Source of the DNA: an uncultured Lachnospiraceae bacterium
GTDB lineage: Bacteria > Bacillota > Clostridia > Lachnospirales > Lachnospiraceae
Reading direction: 5' to 3'
DNA length: 64,000 nt
NCBI GenBank assembly: GCA_946554445.1
Contig: CAMNSD010000003.1
Coordinates: 124,001-188,000 of the forward strand
Position numbers and translations under genes: made by a program. Shown here one piece after another: positions 9,323 to 19,109 of the stretch (the stretch's first letter is position 1; each line of letters opens with the position of its first letter). The notes beneath the pieces were generated by a model. It did no database searches, was not told the DNA's origin, and was given only the letters and a program-made list of their open reading frames with translations.

Positions 9323-10255
9323 GTGGAACGTGTCAGAAGGCAGCTTGGGTGCAGCTTTACGATACAAAATTCAATTATAACACAGGATATTACCGTGGCT
9401 GTGCTGGATACAGGTATTGGCAATCACCCAGATTTTGGTAATAGAGTCATTGATTTTGCGGATTTTGTGAATGGTAAATTTGGCAGCTATGACGACAGTG
9501 GACATGGTACTCATGTAGCGGGTTGTATCGGTGGGAACGGATATGCTTCGAAAGGAAGATTTTGCGGAATTGCGCCAACTTGCAGACTTTGTGTGGGTAA
9601 GGTGTTGGATTTAAATGGTGAGGGTAGTATCGAAAGTATGTATCGAGGTCTTCTGTGGGTGCTGCATAACAGGATTCGTTATCAGATTCGTGTGCTGAAT
9701 ATTTCAGTAGGCATCGGAACGAGCGGCGACAAAGAGCGAATGGCGGAATTGATTGGTCTTCTCGATGCAGTCTGGGAACAGGGGATTGTGGTAGTCTGTG
9801 CAGCTGGTAACAATGGTCCTGAGGCGGATACCATCTCACCACTTGGAAGCAGCCGTAAAGTGATTACGGTGGGCTGTCATGAAGGCGGATTCTTTGGACA
9901 TAGACAGGATCTGTGTGAGAACTATTCCGGACGCGGCAGTGCGGATATGCTCTACCGCAAACCGGATTTGGTGGCGCCCGGCACGGATGTGATTTCTTGT
10001 AATGTCAAATGGCAAAGTAGTTTCCGGGGCGGATTTCGCAACGCTTATGTTAAAAAGAGCGGTACTTCAATGGCTACGCCGATTGTCTCCGGGGCGGCGG
10101 CTCTCTTTTTGCAAAAATACCCTTATAGCAATAACGAACAGGTGAAGCGGAAGATGATTTATACGGCCAGGGATATGGGGGATTCCTGGAACAAGCAGGG
10201 GTGGGGGATGTTGGATATTGGAAGATTGTTTGGATATTCCAGTGAGGATGATTGA
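9323..10255 (+). CDS. S8 family (subtilisin-like) serine peptidase
   Basis: Catalytic motifs VAVLDTGIG, GHGTHVAG and GTSMATPIVSGAAAL; GTG start preceded by ggtggag. Confidence 0.92.
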   Translation: MERVRRQLGCSFTIQNSIITQDITVAVLDTGIGNHPDFGNRVIDFADFVNGKFGSYDDSGHGTHVAGCIGGNGYASKGRFCGIAPTCRLCVGKVLDLNGEGSIESMYRGLLWVLHNRIRYQIRVLNISVGIGTSGDKERMAELIGLLDAVWEQGIVVVCAAGNNGPEADTISPLGSSRKVITVGCHEGGFFGHRQDLCENYSGRGSADMLYRKPDLVAPGTDVISCNVKWQSSFRGGFRNAYVKKSGTSMATPIVSGAAALFLQKYPYSNNEQVKRKMIYTARDMGDSWNKQGWGMLDIGRLFGYSSEDD

Positions 10256-10297
10256 GTGCAATCTATGGAATAGGACATTTCTGTGGGGATTTGACTA

Positions 10298-10326
10298 TTG
10301 ACAGAGCAGCTTGGATTGTATACAAT
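10298..10326 (+). promoter_or_regulatory. Sigma70-type promoter with palindromic operator candidate
   Basis: TTGACA (10298-10303), 17-nt spacer, TACAAT (10321-10326). Perfect palindrome ATTGTATACAAT at 10315-10326 overlaps the -10. Confidence 0.6.
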
Positions 10327-10436
10327 TATACGAGGTGAAAATGAGTTATTTGGCGGATACGGATTCAGCAGCGGAATTTTTTATTTTTAAATATAAGGAT
10401 AATATCTTCAGGGAAGTCAGAAAGGGAAATGGAAAA

Positions 10437-11135
10437 ATGGCAAACTATGATATTAAACACGATGTGAATGATAAGTATTCTCTGCGGGGCAGAGTGTTCC
10501 AGAAACTCAGGGAAGATATCTTGAGTGGTAAGTATAAGGAACATGAAGAGTTAAAAGAGGTGGCGATTGGTGAGGAATTGGGCGTCAGTCGTACGCCGGT
10601 CCGGGAAGCTTTCAGGCAGTTGGAATTGGAGGGACTTTTACAGATTGTGCCTAATAAAGGCGCCTATGTGACCGGTATCACAGCCAAAGATGTCAAGGAT
10701 ATCTATATGATCCGTTCTCTTTTGGAAGGGCTCTGTGCACGACTTGCCACAGAAAAGATTACGAAGGAACAGATGGAAGAGATGGAGGAGAATATTTATC
10801 TGGCGGAATTTCATGAGGACAAAGGGCATTTGGACCAGATAGCGGAGCTTGATAATCGTTTTCATGATATTCTTTACGAAGCATGTGATTCCAAGATGCT
10901 GGAACATACGCTGAAAGATTTTCACCAATATGTGCTCCGTGTCAGACAAAGGACTCTGGCTACCAATACAAGAGGACGAGCTTCCAACGAAGAGCACAGA
11001 CAGATTATGGAGGCTATCAAAGCCAAAGATGCGGACAGGGCGGAGAAACTGGCCAATCAGCATATGATCAACGCTTATGACAATATGGTAAAAAATGGGT
11101 TAAAAGAGATATACGGGGATGAGAGCGGTTCTTGA
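10437..11135 (+). CDS. GntR family transcriptional regulator, FCD subfamily
   Basis: Track ORF 10311-11135, but that start lies upstream of the predicted TSS; ATG at 10437 (MANYDIKHDVNDKYSLRGRVFQKLREDILSG) is preferred. wHTH (LGVSRTPVREAFRQLELEGLL) plus FCD-type helical domain. Confidence 0.85.
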   Translation: MANYDIKHDVNDKYSLRGRVFQKLREDILSGKYKEHEELKEVAIGEELGVSRTPVREAFRQLELEGLLQIVPNKGAYVTGITAKDVKDIYMIRSLLEGLCARLATEKITKEQMEEMEENIYLAEFHEDKGHLDQIAELDNRFHDILYEACDSKMLEHTLKDFHQYVLRVRQRTLATNTRGRASNEEHRQIMEAIKAKDADRAEKLANQHMINAYDNMVKNGLKEIYGDESGS

Positions 11136-11193
11136 AAGTATGTAAATGAAATGCACATAAATATGTATACCGAGAAAGGAGCAGGGATGTAGT

Positions 11194-12399
11194 ATGGACA
11201 AGATTACAATGACGATACCTCTGGTGGAGATGGATGGAGATGAAATGACAAGAATCCTCTGGAAAATGATAAAGGAGGATCTGCTATTACCTTATATTGA
11301 CTTGAAAACAGAATATTATGATCTGGGGCTCGAACATCGCAACGAGACCGATGACCAGGTTACGTTGGATTCTGCAGAAGCCACGAAAAAATATGGCGTG
11401 GCAGTCAAGTGTGCCACCATCACGCCCAATGCCGCCAGAATGACGGAATACCATCTCAAAGAGATGTGGAAAAGTCCAAACGGAACCATCCGGGCGGCTT
11501 TAGACGGCACTGTATTCCGTGCCCCGATCATTGTAAAAGGCATAGAACCCTGCGTCAAGAACTGGGAAAAGCCTATTACTTTAGCGCGTCATGCCTATGG
11601 TGATGTCTATAAAAATACGGAGATTAAGGTGCCCGGAGAAGGGAAAGCGGAACTGGTCTTTACGGCCAAGGACGGCACGCAGATTCGGGAGACCATCCAT
11701 GAGTTTACAGGCCCCGGCATCCTGCAGGGAATCCATAATACCGATAAATCCATCGCTAGCTTTGCCAGGGCATGTTTTAATTATGCGCTGGATACCAAAC
11801 AGGATTTATGGTTTGCCACCAAGGATACCATTTCCAAAAAATATGATCACAATTTTAAGGACATTTTCCAGGAAATTTATGAGGCAGAGTATCAGCAGAA
11901 ATTTGAGGAAGCGAACATTGAATATTTCTATACCCTGATTGATGATGCGGTAGCCCGTGTGATGAAGGCCAAAGGCGGCTTTATCTGGGCCTGCAAGAAT
12001 TATGATGGAGATGTGATGAGCGATATGGTGTCTTCCGCCTTTGGTTCCCTTGCCATGATGACTTCCGTCCTGGTATCCCCGGATGGCGTCTATGAGTATG
12101 AGGCGGCCCACGGCACCGTTCAGAGGCACTATTATAAACATCTGAAAGGAGAGGAGACATCCACCAATTCCGTGGCAACTATCTTTGCCTGGACAGGGGC
12201 TTTGCGCAAACGCGGTGAACTGGACAATAACAAAGAACTGATGGCTTTTGCGGATAAACTGGAGCAGGCCACCATTCAGACCATAGAGCAGGGCAAAATG
12301 ACCAAAGATCTGGCCTTGATTACATCCCTGAAGGATGTTACTGTCCTGAACAGTGAAGATTTCATCAAGGAAATCCGCAAAACCTTGGAAACGCTATAA
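11194..12399 (+). CDS. icd: NADP-dependent isocitrate dehydrogenase
   Basis: [84 protein letters not shown]: eukaryotic-type NADP-IDH subfamily. Confidence 0.95.
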   Translation: MDKITMTIPLVEMDGDEMTRILWKMIKEDLLLPYIDLKTEYYDLGLEHRNETDDQVTLDSAEATKKYGVAVKCATITPNAARMTEYHLKEMWKSPNGTIRAALDGTVFRAPIIVKGIEPCVKNWEKPITLARHAYGDVYKNTEIKVPGEGKAELVFTAKDGTQIRETIHEFTGPGILQGIHNTDKSIASFARACFNYALDTKQDLWFATKDTISKKYDHNFKDIFQEIYEAEYQQKFEEANIEYFYTLIDDAVARVMKAKGGFIWACKNYDGDVMSDMVSSAFGSLAMMTSVLVSPDGVYEYEAAHGTVQRHYYKHLKGEETSTNSVATIFAWTGALRKRGELDNNKELMAFADKLEQATIQTIEQGKMTKDLALITSLKDVTVLNSEDFIKEIRKTLETL

Positions 12400-12483
12400 T
12401 ATTTACAGGCAATTACCTGGCTCACTGTCTGCGGACGGAAAAGGTATGACACTAAATATTGAACAGTAAAATAAAGAAAAGAT

Positions 12484-12518
12484 AAAGTCACAACTTGAAC
12501 ATTTCAGGTTGTGACTTT
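12484..12518. terminator. Terminator candidate between convergent icd and ABC-F genes, possibly bidirectional
   Basis: AAAGTCACAACTTG-aacattt-CAGGTTGTGACTTT stem, flanked by A-rich and T-rich sequence. Confidence 0.7.
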
Positions 12519-12616
12519 AAAATGAAGTTCCTTATTGTAACATACGATGACACATTATCCGGGATGCATAGTATCTGACATATATCATGCACTATATATT
12601 AAAAGATTGTTTGCCT

Positions 12617-14587
12617 TTATTCCGACAATTCCTCCCACTTCTCATATAGTATCTCAAGGTCCTGTTCATTTTTCTCTTTTTCCTGACTCAATTCCTGCAG
12701 TTTTGCTACATCCGTACACACGTCCGGTTCGCACATAATCTTCTCAATTTCCGCATTCCGCGTCTCTAAAGATTCAATTTGTTCCTCACATTTCCGAAGG
12801 TCATTTTCCCGCTTGCGCTTGGCTGCTGACAATTCTTTCTGTGTTTTCCAGTCCAGTTTGGTGTCAGATTCCGCGTTTTGATCACCGCCATTTAGTACAT
12901 CGTCTGTGGCTGACAGTCTGCCTATATTCGTACTTCTGCCTGCTTTCTGGGCGTTGCTTTCCGCCTCAATCCGAGCCAGCTGTTCTTCTTTTTTTTCCAG
13001 ATAATAGTCATAATTGCCCAGATAGTTTGTGAGTACACATTTGTTTAAATCCAAAATCCGGCTTGCCGTCCGATTGATGAAATAACGGTCATGGGAGACG
13101 TAAAGAATCGTTCCGGTATAAGCATTTAAAGCATCCTCCAGAATTTCCTTTGACATAATATCCAGGTGATTGGTGGGTTCGTCCAGGATCAGGAAGTTGG
13201 CTTCCGACAGCATCAACTTGGCCAGGGAGATACGTCCACGTTCGCCGCCGCTCAATGTCTTCACAGTCTTAAAGACATCTTCCCCGGTAAAGAGAAAGGC
13301 GGCCAGTGTATTGCGAATCTCCGTGTTGGTGAGAGTCGGATAGTCATCGGATATTTCCTCAAAAAGTGTTTTATCCGGATGCAGTACATGGTGTTCCTGG
13401 TCGTAATAACCAATCTGCACATTGGTTCCCAGACGGATTGTACCTTTGTCAGGCACAAGCAATTCGTTTATCATCTTTAGAATGGTGGTTTTTCCAGTAC
13501 CATTATCACCGATGATGGATACATGCTCACCTTTTTTAATTTCAAAAGAAAGATCGGTAAAGAGCGTGAGGGCGCCAAAAGATTTAGAAAGCGCTTCCAC
13601 CTGCAGGACATCGTTGCCACTGGGATATTTGGGTTCCAGTTTGAGATGCATATCGGAGCGTACTTCCACGGGTTTTTCCAGGACATCTATCTTTTCCAGC
13701 ATTTTTTCACGGCTTTCTGCCCGTTTGATGGATTTTTCCCGGTTAAAGGATTTTAGTTTCTCAATCACGGCTTCCTGGTGTTTGATTTCCTGCTGCTGTT
13801 TCACATATGCATTGTAAGCGGCAGTGCGGAGCACTTCCTTACCAGCGGCATAGTTGGTATAATTGCCATGGAAAACGGTGGCCTTGGTATTATCAATCTC
13901 AATGACCTTATTGGCAATCCGGTCAAGGAAATAACGGTCATGGGAGACGATGATGACAGCGCCTTTATAATTCAACAGATAAGTTTCCAGCCAGGTAATG
14001 GAAGATAAGTCCAGATGGTTGGTAGGCTCATCCAGAATGATCAGGTTTGGTTTTAACAGCAGAAGTTTACCCAGCGCCACACGTGTTTTCTGACCGCCGG
14101 AAAGTGTGGAGACAGATTTATGAAATTCTGATTCCGTAAAGCCAAGTCCTTTTAACACACCGGTCAGTTCGCTCTTATAGGCATATCCATTGGCGGATTC
14201 ATAAGCATGTGTCAGTGCAGCGTAAGTATTCATCAGTTGTTCCAGATGCTCTCCGGAAGCCGTCTTCATCTGCAGTTCTACGGTATGCATCTTCTGTTCC
14301 ATCTCGATGATTTCCTGCTTGACGGATAACAGTTCTTCATAAATCGTATTTTCACCGGACACGGCCTCGTGCTGGGATAGGTAGCCAATGGTCTTATCCT
14401 TGGAAATAGTCACAATTCCTTCATCTGCATCCAGTTCCCCCATAATGATGCGAAGCAGGGTAGTCTTTCCAGCGCCGTTGATTCCAACGATGGCAGCTTT
14501 GTCATAGTCTTCTATATGAAACGATACATTTTTTAAGACAGGCACTTCATGAAATGCCTTGTGGATATTACTAACGGAAAGTATCAT
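12617..14587 (-). CDS. ABC-F family ATP-binding protein
   Basis: Two ABC ATPase domains (GINGAGKTTLLRI, TLSGGQKTRVALGKLLLLKPNLIILDEPTNHLD; GDNGTGKTTILKM, LSGGERGRISLAKLMLSEANFLILDEPTNHLD) and C-terminal coiled coil; no TM segments. Confidence 0.95.
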   Translation of the reverse strand: MILSVSNIHKAFHEVPVLKNVSFHIEDYDKAAIVGINGAGKTTLLRIIMGELDADEGIVTISKDKTIGYLSQHEAVSGENTIYEELLSVKQEIIEMEQKMHTVELQMKTASGEHLEQLMNTYAALTHAYESANGYAYKSELTGVLKGLGFTESEFHKSVSTLSGGQKTRVALGKLLLLKPNLIILDEPTNHLDLSSITWLETYLLNYKGAVIIVSHDRYFLDRIANKVIEIDNTKATVFHGNYTNYAAGKEVLRTAAYNAYVKQQQEIKHQEAVIEKLKSFNREKSIKRAESREKMLEKIDVLEKPVEVRSDMHLKLEPKYPSGNDVLQVEALSKSFGALTLFTDLSFEIKKGEHVSIIGDNGTGKTTILKMINELLVPDKGTIRLGTNVQIGYYDQEHHVLHPDKTLFEEISDDYPTLTNTEIRNTLAAFLFTGEDVFKTVKTLSGGERGRISLAKLMLSEANFLILDEPTNHLDIMSKEILEDALNAYTGTILYVSHDRYFINRTASRILDLNKCVLTNYLGNYDYYLEKKEEQLARIEAESNAQKAGRSTNIGRLSATDDVLNGGDQNAESDTKLDWKTQKELSAAKRKRENDLRKCEEQIESLETRNAEIEKIMCEPDVCTDVAKLQELSQEKEKNEQDLEILYEKWEELSE

Positions 14588-14660
14588 GGTGTAATCCTCT
14601 CTCTATCACAAATAATAAATAATTAATAGTTTACAAGCAGGGGAAGCCGCTGTCAATTCA

Positions 14661-14689
14661 TTGACATAATTTTAACACAGTTGTATACT
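14661..14689 (+). promoter_or_regulatory. Sigma70-type promoter upstream of rex
   Basis: TTGACA (14661-14666), 17-nt spacer, TATACT (14684-14689). Confidence 0.6.
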
Positions 14690-14732
14690 TATCTGGAATA
14701 TATGATCATACAAATTCGGGGGAGGCGGTATC

Positions 14733-15371
14733 GTGGAAGAAAAAGAAATTTCACAGACCGTAGTTGGCCGTTTGCCAAGGTATTTCAGATATTTAGGCGA
14801 ACTCAAAGATGAAGGGATAGAACGGGTGTCTTCGCAGGAACTCAGCGATATTATGCAGGTGACTGCTTCACAGATCAGGCAGGATCTGAATAATTTTGGT
14901 GGCTTTGGACAACAGGGATATGGATATAATGTGGGGTTTTTATATGATGAGATCGGTAAGATCTTGGGACTTCACAGAGAACATAATCTGATCATTGTGG
15001 GCGCAGGGCATTTGGGACAGGCACTTGTCAATTATACAAATTTTGAACGTCGCGGTTTTTTGTTCCGTGGGATTTTTGACAGAGATCCTCAGGTTTGCGG
15101 AAAGAAAATTCGAGGGATTACTGTGCGTCCGATGAATGAGATGGAAGCCTTTGTGCGTGAGAATGATATTGATATTGCCGTACTTACCATACCCAAGACA
15201 AGTGCGGTGGAAGTGGCGGAACAGCTGGCCTACTGCGGAATCAAGGGGATATGGAATTTTGCACATGTGGATCTTAGGGTTCCGGAGCAGATTCAGGTGG
15301 AGAATGTACATCTTTCAGACAGTCTGATGAAGCTGTCCTATAACCTTTCTTCCAGGGAATACGAAGAATAG
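14733..15371 (+). CDS. rex: Redox-sensing transcriptional repressor Rex
   Basis: LPRYFRYLGELKDEGIERVSSQELSDIMQVTASQIRQDLNNFGGFGQQGYGYNV and the Rossmann motif IIVGAGHLGQAL. Confidence 0.95.
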   Translation: MEEKEISQTVVGRLPRYFRYLGELKDEGIERVSSQELSDIMQVTASQIRQDLNNFGGFGQQGYGYNVGFLYDEIGKILGLHREHNLIIVGAGHLGQALVNYTNFERRGFLFRGIFDRDPQVCGKKIRGITVRPMNEMEAFVRENDIDIAVLTIPKTSAVEVAEQLAYCGIKGIWNFAHVDLRVPEQIQVENVHLSDSLMKLSYNLSSREYEE

Positions 15372-15390
15372 GGATACATAAAAGAGGGGG

Positions 15391-16128
15391 ATGATGATCA
15401 TGTCAAAGACAGACGAGACATTTAAACAGGCGCTGATTGGCAGAAAGATTCCTATTTTAACATTGGATCATAAATGGCATCAACTCTTTACGCAGGCGGA
15501 ATATTCGTCGGAGATAAAGTATATGGAGGAAGAATTAGTCGGATTGCTCAAACGACAGGGAAAAGTTAATACGAAGCACAGGGAAGTAAAAAAGCTGAAA
15601 AAAAAGCTGATGGATGAAGTTGTGATCCTAGCTGACGAGATGGGGGAGCATCCGACCAAAAAGCAGGATAAGGATATGGCAGACCACAAGCGTCTGATCA
15701 ACGAGTGCAACGAGAAGATGGAATCCTATGAGGAGGAAATGGTGGAACTTCCCCGGCAGATCAATCAGCTGAACAATAAGTTGATGCTTGTCACCATGGA
15801 TGTATGTTATAAAAAATTACAGGAAAATACCGCAGAACTTGAGGAAATTGAACAGTGGATCAAAGAGATCCGACGGGAATTAAAAAAGAAAGTGGTGCGC
15901 AAGCAGGAGAAAGAGGCGATCAATCATCATCTTTATGCGTATATGCATGATATTTTTGGGGCGGATGTGATTGAACTTTTTGATATGAAGTATGATCCGG
16001 AGCAAAAATATCAGAAAAAAACTGTGGAGCCGGATAAAGAAAAGGACCAGAATAAAGAAAAGGAACAGGCTGGGCAGACAGAGGGCGAAACGCCGAAAGA
16101 GGAGAACACGGATGCGTCGAAATCTTAG
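15391..16128 (+). CDS. Coiled-coil hypothetical protein
   Basis: 245 aa, long Lys/Glu-rich helical region, charged C-terminal tail; RBS-like aaagaggggg upstream. No family recognised. Confidence 0.8.
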   Translation: MMIMSKTDETFKQALIGRKIPILTLDHKWHQLFTQAEYSSEIKYMEEELVGLLKRQGKVNTKHREVKKLKKKLMDEVVILADEMGEHPTKKQDKDMADHKRLINECNEKMESYEEEMVELPRQINQLNNKLMLVTMDVCYKKLQENTAELEEIEQWIKEIRRELKKKVVRKQEKEAINHHLYAYMHDIFGADVIELFDMKYDPEQKYQKKTVEPDKEKDQNKEKEQAGQTEGETPKEENTDASKS

Positions 16129-16143
16129 GGTTTTGACGCATCC
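16110..16143 (+). terminator. Inverted repeat overlapping the stop codon, possible terminator
   Basis: GGATGCGTC (16110-16118) and GACGCATCC (16135-16143), perfect 9-bp arms; weak T tract. Confidence 0.45.
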
Positions 16144-16191
16144 TTACTTCCGGGGATTATTAGGGATGCCGAGAGAAAGGGGCGGTAATTT

Positions 16192-17754
16192 ATGAGAGAA
16201 TATCTTGTGACGGCTTCGCAGATGAAGCAGTATGATCAAAATACAATAAACGTTCACAGAATGCCTTCCCTGCTTTTGATGGAACGGGCAGCGCTTGCGA
16301 CAGTAGAAGCGATACAGGGTTTCTTCGGGGAAAAAACGACGCGGGTAGTGGTGGTATCCGGCAGTGGAAATAATGGCGGAGACGGGCTGGCAGTGGGAAG
16401 GCTGCTGCTTCTGGCAGGATATTCGGTGGATTTTGTCCTGCTGGCAGATCCTGCGGATTGTACGGAGGAGACCAGGCATCAGGCGGCAATTCTGCAAAGT
16501 TACGATGCTAGGATTTTTGGCAGAATCGAAGATATCACATATGATATGGATATAGTGGTAGATGCGCTTTTGGGTGTGGGACTGTCCCGGCCGGTGACAG
16601 GAAAATATGCTGCGGCAGTGGAATGGATCAATGCAAGGGACGCTTTTGTATGTAGTATTGATATTCCTTCCGGGATCAGTGCGGATACGGGAGCGGTATT
16701 AGGATGCGCGGTGCGGGCAGACCTTACTGTCACTTATGGGTTTCGTAAACTGGGGCAGATGTTGTATCCAGGCGCAGGATACTGTGGGAGACTGGTTTGC
16801 GGACAGATTGGAATTGATGAAAGAAGCTTTCTCGGACAAATGCCGGACTGGTATACTTACCAGGGTATAGAAAAAGGGCTTTTACCTAAACGTGTGCCGG
16901 ACGGCAACAAAGGCACTTTCGGTAAAGCGCTCGTGATCGCGGGCAGTAAGCAGACAGCTGGTGCAGCTATGCTGGCGGCTAAGAGTGCATTTCGTACCGG
17001 AGTCGGTATGGTAAAGGTGGTCACTGCCGTAGAAAACCGGGAGGCTATTTTACAGTATGTGCCGGAGGCTATGCTTGTAACTTATCAGACGCAGCAGGAA
17101 GCTTTTTGGTGTCTTTTGAAAGAGGCGGCATCTTGGGCAGACTGTATTTTGATTGGACCGGGAATCGGCCAAGGAAGATTGGCAAGAGACCTGCTTGTAT
17201 ATTGTATAGAAGAAAGCAGACTGCCGCTGATAATCGATGCGGATGGACTGAACCTGTTGGCACAGAATCAAAAGTTGCAGGCACAGATGGCAAGGAGGGA
17301 CGGCGATGTTATCCTCACACCGCATCTGGGAGAGTTTGGGCGTTTATATGGCTGTGAGACGCAGGTATGCAAAGAACATTTGAGTCAATATCCACGGCTG
17401 CTGGCTGAAAGACTGGGCTGTACTGTTGTCTGTAAAGATGCCAGGACAGTGGTGGCACAGAAAAAAGGAACGTCATGTTATCTCAATACGACAGGAAATG
17501 CCGGCATGGCCACTGCCGGAAGCGGGGATGTGCTGGCCGGTATGATCACGGGATTATCAGCCCAGGGATTATGCAGTTGGGAAGCGGCAGTGACAGGCAC
17601 ATATCTACATGGGCTTTCTGGCGATCTGGCGGCTGAAAGTATGTGTCAGGAGGCCATGACGGCAACAGATATCATCGCACAGATTCCGGCTGCTGTTAAG
17701 GCCTGCCAGCAGGAAGAGACATTTTTGGTCAGACAGAGAGAAGAAGCGATGTAG
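16192..17754 (+). CDS. nnrD: Bifunctional NAD(P)H-hydrate epimerase / ADP-dependent NAD(P)HX dehydratase
   Basis: N-terminal YjeF_N (GSGNNGGDGLAVGRLL) plus C-terminal carbohydrate-kinase-like domain (GSKQTAGAAMLAAKSAFRTGVGMVKV, NTTGNAGMATAGSGDVLAGMITGL). Confidence 0.93.
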   Translation: MREYLVTASQMKQYDQNTINVHRMPSLLLMERAALATVEAIQGFFGEKTTRVVVVSGSGNNGGDGLAVGRLLLLAGYSVDFVLLADPADCTEETRHQAAILQSYDARIFGRIEDITYDMDIVVDALLGVGLSRPVTGKYAAAVEWINARDAFVCSIDIPSGISADTGAVLGCAVRADLTVTYGFRKLGQMLYPGAGYCGRLVCGQIGIDERSFLGQMPDWYTYQGIEKGLLPKRVPDGNKGTFGKALVIAGSKQTAGAAMLAAKSAFRTGVGMVKVVTAVENREAILQYVPEAMLVTYQTQQEAFWCLLKEAASWADCILIGPGIGQGRLARDLLVYCIEESRLPLIIDADGLNLLAQNQKLQAQMARRDGDVILTPHLGEFGRLYGCETQVCKEHLSQYPRLLAERLGCTVVCKDARTVVAQKKGTSCYLNTTGNAGMATAGSGDVLAGMITGLSAQGLCSWEAAVTGTYLHGLSGDLAAESMCQEAMTATDIIAQIPAAVKACQQEETFLVRQREEAM

Positions 17755-17776
17755 ATGGAATATTGAATGCTTCGGG

Positions 17777-18964
17777 ATGGAGGAAGCTATGTTGGAGAAC
17801 TATCAAAGGGTGTATGCGGCGGTTGACCTTGATGCAGTTTGTTATAATATGGAGCAGATGCATCAGAATCTCTCGCCAGAGACAAAGATAATCGGTGTCA
17901 TCAAGACCGATGGTTATGGACATGGCGCGGTGCCTATTGGCAGGGAATTGGAAGGTCTTTCCTATGTGGCCGGTTATGCGACGGCTACGGCGGAGGAGGC
18001 GTTTGTTCTCAGAAAGGCCGGACTTAAGAAACCTATTTTGATATTGGGATATACTTTTCCATATTGTTATGAGGAACTGATACGGCAAAAGATACGTCCA
18101 GCGGTGTTCCGCGTGGACAGTGTAGAGGAACTGGCGGCCTGTGCACGAAGAATTGGCGTCACAGTCCCTGTACATGTGAAGGTGGATACAGGCATGACAA
18201 GAGTGGGCATCCGGCCGGATGAGAGCGGGCTTGCCTTTGTTGAAAAACTTTTGCAAATAAAGGAGATCACAGTAGAAGGAATCTTTACCCATTTTGCGAG
18301 GGCAGATGAGGCGGATAAGACATCTGCCAGGGAGCAGCTTACACGTTTTCTTACTTTTGTGGAGCGGATAGAGAAGGAACTGGGATATCATATTCCAGTC
18401 AAGCATTGTTCCAACAGCGCAGGTATTGTGGAACTGCGGGAGGCGAATCTGGACGCAGTCCGGGCAGGTATCACCATCTATGGTCTCTGGCCCTCTGCGG
18501 AAGTATCCAGGGATATTGTTCTCCTTCGACCTGTACTTTCTTTGAAGAGCCATGTAGTTTATGTAAAAGAAGTGGAGGCTGGTGTGCCTGTCAGTTACGG
18601 TGGTACCTATGTAACCAGAGGGAAAACCCGCATAGCCACCATACCGGTGGGCTATGGAGACGGTTATCCCAGAAGTCTCTCAGGGAAGGGGTATGTATTG
18701 ATCCGAGGGAAGCGGGCACCGATTCTTGGCAGGGTATGTATGGATCAATTTATGGTGGATGTCAGCATGATATCGGATGCAGCACAGGGAGACGAGGTGA
18801 CATTGATTGGCAGGGACGGTGAGGAAGAGATTAGCATGGAATTGCTCGGAAACCTTTCGGGTAGGTTCAATTATGAATTGGCCTGCAACCTGGGCAAACG
18901 TATTCCCCGTGTATATCTAAAGGGCGGCAAGATCGTGGAAACAAAAGATTATTACAATGGTTAG
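17777..18964 (+). CDS. alr: Alanine racemase
   Basis: AAVDLDAVCYNM, VIKTDGYGHGAVPIGREL (PLP Lys), VHVKVDTGMTRVGIR, GRVCMDQFMVDV. Confidence 0.93.
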   Translation: MEEAMLENYQRVYAAVDLDAVCYNMEQMHQNLSPETKIIGVIKTDGYGHGAVPIGRELEGLSYVAGYATATAEEAFVLRKAGLKKPILILGYTFPYCYEELIRQKIRPAVFRVDSVEELAACARRIGVTVPVHVKVDTGMTRVGIRPDESGLAFVEKLLQIKEITVEGIFTHFARADEADKTSAREQLTRFLTFVERIEKELGYHIPVKHCSNSAGIVELREANLDAVRAGITIYGLWPSAEVSRDIVLLRPVLSLKSHVVYVKEVEAGVPVSYGGTYVTRGKTRIATIPVGYGDGYPRSLSGKGYVLIRGKRAPILGRVCMDQFMVDVSMISDAAQGDEVTLIGRDGEEEISMELLGNLSGRFNYELACNLGKRIPRVYLKGGKIVETKDYYNG

Positions 18965-19027
18965 AAGTAAATAATTCGGCAATGTAAGAGCGTTTGCTCG
19001 AACAGTTTTTTTGCAGGAATTTACTTC
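18964..19027. repeat. Inverted-repeat-bounded intergenic element between alr and mazF
   Basis: GAAGTAAAT...ATTTACTTC outer arms (9 bp), with inner GAGC-GTTT-GCTC followed by TTTTTTT. Confidence 0.5.
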
Positions 19028-19109
19028 ATGAATACACCCTGGAGAAGCTGGCAATACTATTGCTGGAAATCATATGGATTGCTAGATTGATCAAAGGAAG
19101 TGTATGGTA

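Noticed and set aside
12617-14587. ABC-F gene as an antibiotic resistance determinant
   Set aside because: Sequence is compatible with housekeeping YdiF/YkpA-type ABC-F proteins; no leader peptide or mobile context supports resistance.
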